Position numbers and translations under genes: made by a program. Positions 59,634 to 64,000 of a DNA stretch of 64,000 nt are shown piece by piece. The first letter of the stretch is position 1, and every line of letters starts with the position of its first letter. Origin of the DNA: Hymenobacter roseosalivarius DSM 11622 (GTDB taxonomy: Bacteria; Bacteroidota; Bacteroidia; Cytophagales; Hymenobacteraceae); NCBI RefSeq assembly GCF_900176135.1, contig NZ_FWWW01000047.1, positions 18 through 64,017 on the forward strand, in the 5' to 3' direction. Under the pieces are notes generated by a model. It had not been told where the DNA came from and did no database searches. It worked only from the letters and a program-made list of their open reading frames with translations.

Positions 59634-60758
59634 ATGAAGAAAGTATTGCTATTTGTCCTGCTACTATTGCTGGCTGCTCCCGGCGTTCAAGTACAGGCTC
59701 AAAGTCGAAAAGCAAAAGTGGCCAAAGCCGCTGTTGGCACGCGCTGGACGCCCGAGAAGGCTAATGCCTGGTATAAAGCGCACGACTGGCTGTCGGGGGC
59801 CAATTTTACCCCCAGCACGGCCATCAACCAGCTTGAGATGTGGCAGGCGGCCACCTTCGACCCCGCCACCATTGATAAAGAACTGGGTTACGCGGAGGGC
59901 ATTGGCTTCAACACCATGCGCGTGTTTTTGCATCACCTGGCCTGGGAGCAAGACCCTAAAGGCTTCAAGCAGCGCATGGGCCAGTACCTCGACATCGCCG
60001 ATAAGCACCATATCCAGACCATGTTCGTGTTCTTCGACGATTGCTGGAACAAAGATTACAAAGCTGGCCCCCAGCCCGCGCCCAAGCCCGGCATTCACAA
60101 CTCGGGGTGGGTGCAGGACCCCGGCGACCCGGCCTCCAAAGACTCCACCCAGTTTCCGGCTTTGCAGAAATACGTGACCGACGTGATGACCCATTTCAAG
60201 AACGACAAGCGCATTCTGCTCTGGGACTTATATAACGAGCCCGGCAACGGAGGCAAGCGCGAAACGTCGCTGCCTTTGGTGCGCAACGTGTTTAGCTGGG
60301 CCCGCGCCGTGAATCCCGATCAGCCGCTCAGCGTGGGTTTGTGGGCCTGGGATTTTGAGAAGCTAAATGCTTTTCAGGCGCTGAATTCGGACATTATCAC
60401 CTATCACTGCTACGACGACACGCCCGCCCACCAGCGCATCCTCGAGCTGCTGGAAACCCACGGTCGGCCGCTGATCTGCACCGAGTACATGGCGCGCATT
60501 CGCAACAGCAAGTTTGCCAATATTATGCCCCTGCTGAAAAAGCAGAACGTGGGTGCCATCAACTGGGGCCTGGTAGCGGGCAAAACCAACACGAAATATC
60601 AGTGGGATACGCCCCTGACCGACGGCAGCGAGCCCATCGAGTGGTTTCACGAAGTATTCAACCCCGATGGCACGCCCTACCGCCCGGACGAAACGAGCCT
60701 GATCAAACGATTGAATGCCGAAAAACCTGACGAGGCCATTAAAGCAGCGCTGAAGTAA
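59634..60758 (+). CDS. GH5-like glycoside hydrolase
   Basis: A 374-residue exported TIM-barrel hydrolase of clan GH-A (cellulase family). The signal peptide is VLLFVLLLLLAAPGVQVQAQ. The barrel has WLSGANFTPSTAINQLEMWQ, GFNTMRVFLHHLAWEQDP, the acid/base Glu in LWDLYNEPGNGG, the His in ITYHCYDD and the nucleophile Glu in PLICTEYMAR, then GAINWGLVAGKTNT. The real family could be GH5 or a close relative. I start at the ATG at 59634, because the GTG at 59574 overlaps the previous gene and gives no signal peptide. It is probably cotranscribed with the GH43 gene (57-base gap). Confidence 0.88.
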   Translation: MKKVLLFVLLLLLAAPGVQVQAQSRKAKVAKAAVGTRWTPEKANAWYKAHDWLSGANFTPSTAINQLEMWQAATFDPATIDKELGYAEGIGFNTMRVFLHHLAWEQDPKGFKQRMGQYLDIADKHHIQTMFVFFDDCWNKDYKAGPQPAPKPGIHNSGWVQDPGDPASKDSTQFPALQKYVTDVMTHFKNDKRILLWDLYNEPGNGGKRETSLPLVRNVFSWARAVNPDQPLSVGLWAWDFEKLNAFQALNSDIITYHCYDDTPAHQRILELLETHGRPLICTEYMARIRNSKFANIMPLLKKQNVGAINWGLVAGKTNTKYQWDTPLTDGSEPIEWFHEVFNPDGTPYRPDETSLIKRLNAEKPDEAIKAALK

Positions 60759-60854
60759 ATAGCTGGCCACCGGAAACGTTGGTGCTTTTTCCGCTGCCAC
60801 TACGTGTTTTTTTGCAGGTAATCAGACGGATATCGGACTCCGGGCAGCGGGGCG

Positions 60855-61724
60855 CTACCATTCCCAGGCTACCCCAAACGTGTACTGGTTGCCGGAGTAT
60901 ACGTTGCGCAGCCGGCCGAAGCCGGCGGCCCAGTCGGCGGTGGCGGAGAAGTTTTTGGTGAGGGCGTAGCTCGCGCCCAGCCCGGCCGTGGAGTAAGCCA
61001 CGCCTTCGCCCAGGCCAATGGCTCCAAACCTGGTCAGGTCGGGCGGGCGCACGTTGCCGAGGGTACGGCCGGTGGCGGTGAGCCAGAGCTTGCCGAGTAG
61101 CTGATAGCCGACCTGCGCGCCGTAACTGTATTGATCGGTGAAGCCGCCGGTGCGCTTGTTGTAGCCCGCGCTGAGGGTGAAGTAGGCGGGCAGCCGGCCT
61201 AGGGTGTGCGAGAGGGCCGCGCGGGTCCACACGTTCCATTCCCCGTCGCCGGTGGGCAGGCGCAGGAAGATGCTCGGGTCGGTGCGGTCCTGGCCAAATA
61301 CGTTGGGGTTGCCCAGGGGCGCTTCGGCCGCCACGCTCACGGCCAGGGGCCACGAGCCGGTGAGCAGGCCGTAGCGCAGCCCAAGCTCGGGGTCGCCGAC
61401 GCCGCGGCCGGGCGTGAGGCCGGGGAAGGCCGCGCGGCGGTAAAACGGAAAGCTCAGCGTGGCTTCCAGGCGGTCGGTCAGGCCATACTCGCCGTAAAAG
61501 CTGTATACCTGCTGCCGAAACCGCGCCGTTTCGATGGTGCCGCCCGTGAGCGGATGGTAGCGGTTGGTGCTGACCGTGGTGAGGCCCACCTTCGCGTAGC
61601 CGTGCTGCTTTTTGCGGGTCCAGCCGCCGCCGGCCAGGGCGGGCGGGGCGGCGAGCAGCCACCCCGCCACGCCCAGCAGCAGCCAGGAGCGGCAGCAGGC
61701 CGGCAATAGCGGGGTCCGGTTCAT
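60855..61724 (-). CDS. Outer-membrane beta-barrel protein
   Basis: A 289-residue protein with a signal peptide ending PPALAGGG and a series of amphipathic strands separated by glycine turns: VYSFYGEYGLTDRLEATLSF, LGLRYGLLTGSWPLAVSV, YFTLSAGYNKRTGG and VGYQLLGKLWLTATG. It ends in YTFGVAWEW with a terminal aromatic residue, as barrel proteins do. I do not recognise a named family. It is the last gene of a three-gene set with DM13 and DUF1223 proteins, all exported. Its role may be transport or redox-linked metal handling, but nothing in the sequence shows this. Confidence 0.8.
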   Translation of the reverse strand: MNRTPLLPACCRSWLLLGVAGWLLAAPPALAGGGWTRKKQHGYAKVGLTTVSTNRYHPLTGGTIETARFRQQVYSFYGEYGLTDRLEATLSFPFYRRAAFPGLTPGRGVGDPELGLRYGLLTGSWPLAVSVAAEAPLGNPNVFGQDRTDPSIFLRLPTGDGEWNVWTRAALSHTLGRLPAYFTLSAGYNKRTGGFTDQYSYGAQVGYQLLGKLWLTATGRTLGNVRPPDLTRFGAIGLGEGVAYSTAGLGASYALTKNFSATADWAAGFGRLRNVYSGNQYTFGVAWEW

Positions 61725-61726
61725 CG

Positions 61727-62218
61727 CTATTGCAGCAGGGCCGCGCCGAAGTTGTACTGGGCCGGGTCGCAGTGAATAATGACGTGCGTGAAGCCGGCCG
61801 CGCTGCCCGGAATGACCAGCGTCTGCGCCCCATCGCGGGTGATGGTGCCCAGGCGCACCACGCTGCCAGGGTCGGCGGCCCGCTGCACCCGGATCAGGGC
61901 GCTCGACTTAGCCAGATACACGCCCAAGGAGCCGGTGTGAAAATCGGTGCGGAAATCGGCGTTGAAGCGCACGGATTCAATGCCGTCCGCGTCGCGCTCA
62001 ACAGCCAAAGTGCCGCCGCTGGGCACGCCGCCCTGGGGCAGCATGGTGCCCGTGCGCAGCGTGAGGGCCGGGCCGGGCGCAGCAGCGGGCGGCGCGGGTG
62101 GCGCGGGTGCGGCGGCGGTCATTGGCGCGGGCGGATCCATGGCCTCTTTGTTGCAGGCGGAGAGCCCCAGGGTCAGGGCAGCTACGACGAGGGCAGCCGG
62201 ACGAGAGAAGTGGCGCAT
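61727..62218 (-). CDS. DM13-domain lipoprotein
   Basis: A 163-residue lipoprotein. From the ATG at 62218 it has the signal peptide RHFSRPAALVVAALTLGLSA with the lipobox LSAC, a proline/alanine spacer, then a DM13 domain: GGTLAVERDADGIESVRFNA, DFRTDFHTGSLGVYLAKS, RLGTITRDGAQTLVIPG and VIIHCDPAQYNFGAALL. DM13 domains are small beta barrels with conserved Cys/Asp that were proposed to take part in electron transfer or adhesion. A frame that extends 177 bases further would overlap the DUF1223 gene and is not used. It sits between the barrel and DUF1223 genes, two bases from the former. Confidence 0.85.
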   Translation of the reverse strand: MRHFSRPAALVVAALTLGLSACNKEAMDPPAPMTAAAPAPPAPPAAAPGPALTLRTGTMLPQGGVPSGGTLAVERDADGIESVRFNADFRTDFHTGSLGVYLAKSSALIRVQRAADPGSVVRLGTITRDGAQTLVIPGSAAGFTHVIIHCDPAQYNFGAALLQ

Positions 62219-62280
62219 AGGGTTGAGAAAGGAAGAGGCGGAAGTGAAAATTGCCCCCCGGCCCGCGTTGGCCGGCCGGC

Positions 62281-63087
62281 TTACTGGCGGGAGGTAAGAT
62301 CCGGATTGTGCAGCGGCAGGCTGGCCACGCCCACGATGTGGCGCGACGCTTTTTCCTGCACCAGCACCACCGCCCGCAGGTTCTGGGCTTTCCATCGGGC
62401 TTCCAGGTGCAGGGGCGCGGTCGTTGTGAAGGTGCCGTTGGGGGCTATCGTACCTAGGGGCCGCAACGCCTGCACGACGGCGGCGTGGCGCAGCAGGCGG
62501 CCCGCGTTTTCACCCCGCCCCACCTGGCTCGACAAGCCCGTTTCGGTGAAAGCCAGCAGCACGTCGGCCGGTTGGGTAGCAGGGGGCAAATCGGTCACGC
62601 GTACGGCCAGAGTGCCAGCGGCCGTGCGCGTGACGCTTACCGTAGCGCGGGGGGCTTTTGCCGCCCGCACGATGGCCTCGGCCAGCTCCTGGCGCCGGCT
62701 GCCCACAAACTGATACTGTCCGTTCACTACGGCCTGGGGCGTGTACGAGCCCTCCCCGAACTGCTCGGCGTAGTCGCGCTGGCGCTGGGTGAACACGGGC
62801 GAGGAGAACGGATCCTGCCAGCCCAGACGATTCCAGTAGTCGACGTGCTGGCCTAGGGCAATGACCTCCACGCCATTCAATGACTGGGCGGTTTCCAGCT
62901 CGCGCAGGGCCGCGTCGGCGGCGGGGCAGCTGGAGCAGCCCTCGGAGGTAAACAGCTCCACCACGACCGGCACGCCCGGCGTGGCCGCGTTGGGCGCCGC
63001 GGGCAGATGAGCCGGGCGGGAGCTAAGCAGCACCGCGGCCGACGCGGCGGTCAGAAAAGGCAGAAGAGCCAGCGTGAAACGATTCAT
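62281..63087 (-). CDS. DUF1223 secreted thioredoxin-like protein
   Basis: A 268-residue exported protein with the signal peptide FTLALLPFLTAASAAVLLSS. The DUF1223 fold, which belongs to the thioredoxin superfamily, starts VPVVVELFTSEGCSSCPAAD and has the active-site-like CSSC. It continues with VEVIALGQHVDYWNRLGWQD, SPVFTQRQRDYAEQFG and YTPQAVVNGQYQFVG, all family hallmarks. The function is unproven. Disulfide reduction or metal sensing in the periplasm is suggested. It leads a three-gene set with DM13 and barrel proteins on the same strand. Confidence 0.9.
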   Translation of the reverse strand: MNRFTLALLPFLTAASAAVLLSSRPAHLPAAPNAATPGVPVVVELFTSEGCSSCPAADAALRELETAQSLNGVEVIALGQHVDYWNRLGWQDPFSSPVFTQRQRDYAEQFGEGSYTPQAVVNGQYQFVGSRRQELAEAIVRAAKAPRATVSVTRTAAGTLAVRVTDLPPATQPADVLLAFTETGLSSQVGRGENAGRLLRHAAVVQALRPLGTIAPNGTFTTTAPLHLEARWKAQNLRAVVLVQEKASRHIVGVASLPLHNPDLTSRQ

Positions 63088-63259
63088 GACAAGAGCTGAA
63101 CGGGGAAACAGCAGTGTTTCAAGCGGCTAGACGCGCTGGGTGAGCAAACCTTACATCGATTCAGGAAAAAGATCCGCTGGTGAAGCCCCGCACGCGGCCG
63201 TAAGGAAATACGCGTGGCCGCGTCTGCCGGGCTGAGTTCCACCTTACCGCCGCGCCGCC

Positions 63260-63889
63260 ATGAGCCTGCTTCTGCCCACTTCCTCTTCTGTTTCTATCGG
63301 GCCGCCGGCTACTGCTCGTATCCGGCGCTGGGTGAGCCGCGGCCGGCTGCTGCTGGTGCGCTACCGCCGTTCGTCGCCCGTGGTGGCTGCGGCTCCGTTG
63401 CTGTCGGCCGGCGCGGGGTGGGCAGGGCGGCTGCGGCAGGGGCTGGGGGTGGCGTTTATCCTGGGGTTTGTGCTGCTAACGTGGGTGCGCGCCGAGTCGC
63501 TGGCCCGAATGATGCCCCACCTGCTGGACCTGTTGCTGGGCGCGCTGGCCGGCCTCATCGGCAGCTCGCTGGGCCACTGGTTCAGGCTGCTGGGCGTACG
63601 GCCGGCGTCGGCCTGCACGGCCTCGCATACGCTCAAGCTGATCCAGATTGTGGGGGTTCCGCTGGGCTATGTGCTGCTGGGGGGCAATATGCTGCTGCTG
63701 CCCGTGCTGGGGGCCTCGCTGGCCGCCGCGCTGGTGCTGGTGGGTCGCCAGCTGGGGTGGTCGTGTGGGGCCCGCGGGGGGGCGGCTGCCGACCCGCCCC
63801 GCGACCGGTCGGACGGCGACCTCTGCCGGCCGGCTGTACTGCCTTTTCAGTGCGCGCGCGCCTTAAATGACGGGAATATTGATTTGTGA
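63260..63889 (+). CDS. Small membrane protein of unknown function (209 aa)
   Basis: An ATG-initiated frame with three to four hydrophobic stretches (LRQGLGVAFILGFVLLTWVR, LLDLLLGALAGLIGSSLGHW, VGVPLGYVLLGGNMLLLPVL). I do not recognise a family. The last 45 residues (after RQLGWSCGARGG) are polar, without the character of the rest, and follow a run of seven G (63774-63780). The true frame may therefore shift there. High G+C DNA like this opens spurious frames, so I hold the call moderately. Another frame starting at 63214 overlaps it and looks less protein-like. Confidence 0.5.
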   Translation: MSLLLPTSSSVSIGPPATARIRRWVSRGRLLLVRYRRSSPVVAAAPLLSAGAGWAGRLRQGLGVAFILGFVLLTWVRAESLARMMPHLLDLLLGALAGLIGSSLGHWFRLLGVRPASACTASHTLKLIQIVGVPLGYVLLGGNMLLLPVLGASLAAALVLVGRQLGWSCGARGGAAADPPRDRSDGDLCRPAVLPFQCARALNDGNIDL

Positions 63890-63971
63890 TACAATTGTGA
63901 TGAGCTCGCTACATCGGGGCAGTACATTTATTGCCAGCTACTTACCGGGCCGTTCATCACTCCCTTTACTT

Positions 63972-64000
63972 ATGGCAATTACCCTGACCCGGCCCGAGCC
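63972..64000 (+). CDS. Possible start of a gene cut by the window edge
   Basis: ATG begins an open frame (MAITLTRPE) that runs to the end of the window. Too little is present to judge. It follows an AT-rich stretch with a TACATTTA box, the sort of upstream sequence seen before real starts here. Confidence 0.2.

Noticed and set aside
60739..61833. A 364-codon frame overlapping the barrel gene on the same strand
   Set aside because: It is arginine-, proline- and alanine-rich without structure, whereas the other frame encodes a signal peptide and beta strands.
63214..63870. A 218-codon frame overlapping the membrane-protein frame at 63260
   Set aside because: Its glycine/alanine/arginine-rich composition is typical of frame-shifted GC-rich DNA. 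The other frame has credible membrane helices.

Overview
The window (about 64 kb, roughly 58% G+C by eye) looks like chromosome from a Hymenobacter-like member of the Bacteroidota (Cytophagales). The reasons are SusC/SusD pairs, gliding-motility lipoproteins GldB and GldD, the order mutY-ssb-gldD beside HU-TPR-rng, a 29-residue COX24/mS38-like basic protein, and promoters of the Bacteroidota type (TTTG, about 20 bases, TAnnTTTG). No tRNA, rRNA, CRISPR array, transposase or integrase was seen.

Region 1 (1-28 kb) is mostly core genome: a secreted protein of unknown function, recG, gldD, ssb, mutY, an HU protein, a TPR protein, the mini-protein, rng, an outer-membrane barrel, gldB, a glycosyltransferase, nth, an ECF sigma factor with a small overlapping partner, an MFS exporter, two tandem secreted alpha/beta hydrolases (one has lost its nucleophile serine), an SGNH hydrolase, a DUF1905 protein and uvrA. 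An AT-rich DUF262/DUF1524 gene (22.1-24.3 kb), probably an acquired GmrSD-like defence gene, interrupts this.

Region 2 (28-46 kb) handles plant polysaccharides and uronates. It has uxuA with an SDR mannonate/fructuronate oxidoreductase, a GH3 beta-glucosidase broken by one base in a poly-C tract, a GH10 xylanase, and a deletion scar joining a SusC N-terminus to an agarase-like C-terminus. A LacI regulator follows, then an operon susC-susD-DUF1080-Gfo/Idh/MocA-PmoA(DUF6807)-VOC, whose content resembles 3-keto-glycoside pathways. Palindromes of the LacI type (GTAAACGTTTAC and relatives) lie upstream of both SusC starts and of a GH43 gene.

Region 3 (46-54 kb) opens with the most interesting pair: apbE (periplasmic FMN transferase) overlaps by ATGA a Tat-exported Gfo/Idh/MocA oxidoreductase that carries DGVTGAT, a full match to the Dxx[ST]GAT motif that ApbE flavinylates. 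A TspO-like membrane protein, tpiA, a small secreted protein, an ABC ATPase/permease pair and prmA follow. Region 4 (54-64 kb) has a second LacI regulator, a sialate/acetylxylan esterase-type SGNH protein, two divergent GH43 enzymes and a GH5-like enzyme, which together suggest arabinoxylan breakdown. DUF1223, DM13 and barrel proteins and a small membrane protein end the window.

A short motif, GGGGGGC followed by AAAT or TTTT (or its complement), recurs dozens of times in coding and non-coding DNA on both strands. It also forms a terminator and sits at the GH3 frameshift. Larger inverted repeats of at least two families occupy intergenic gaps.
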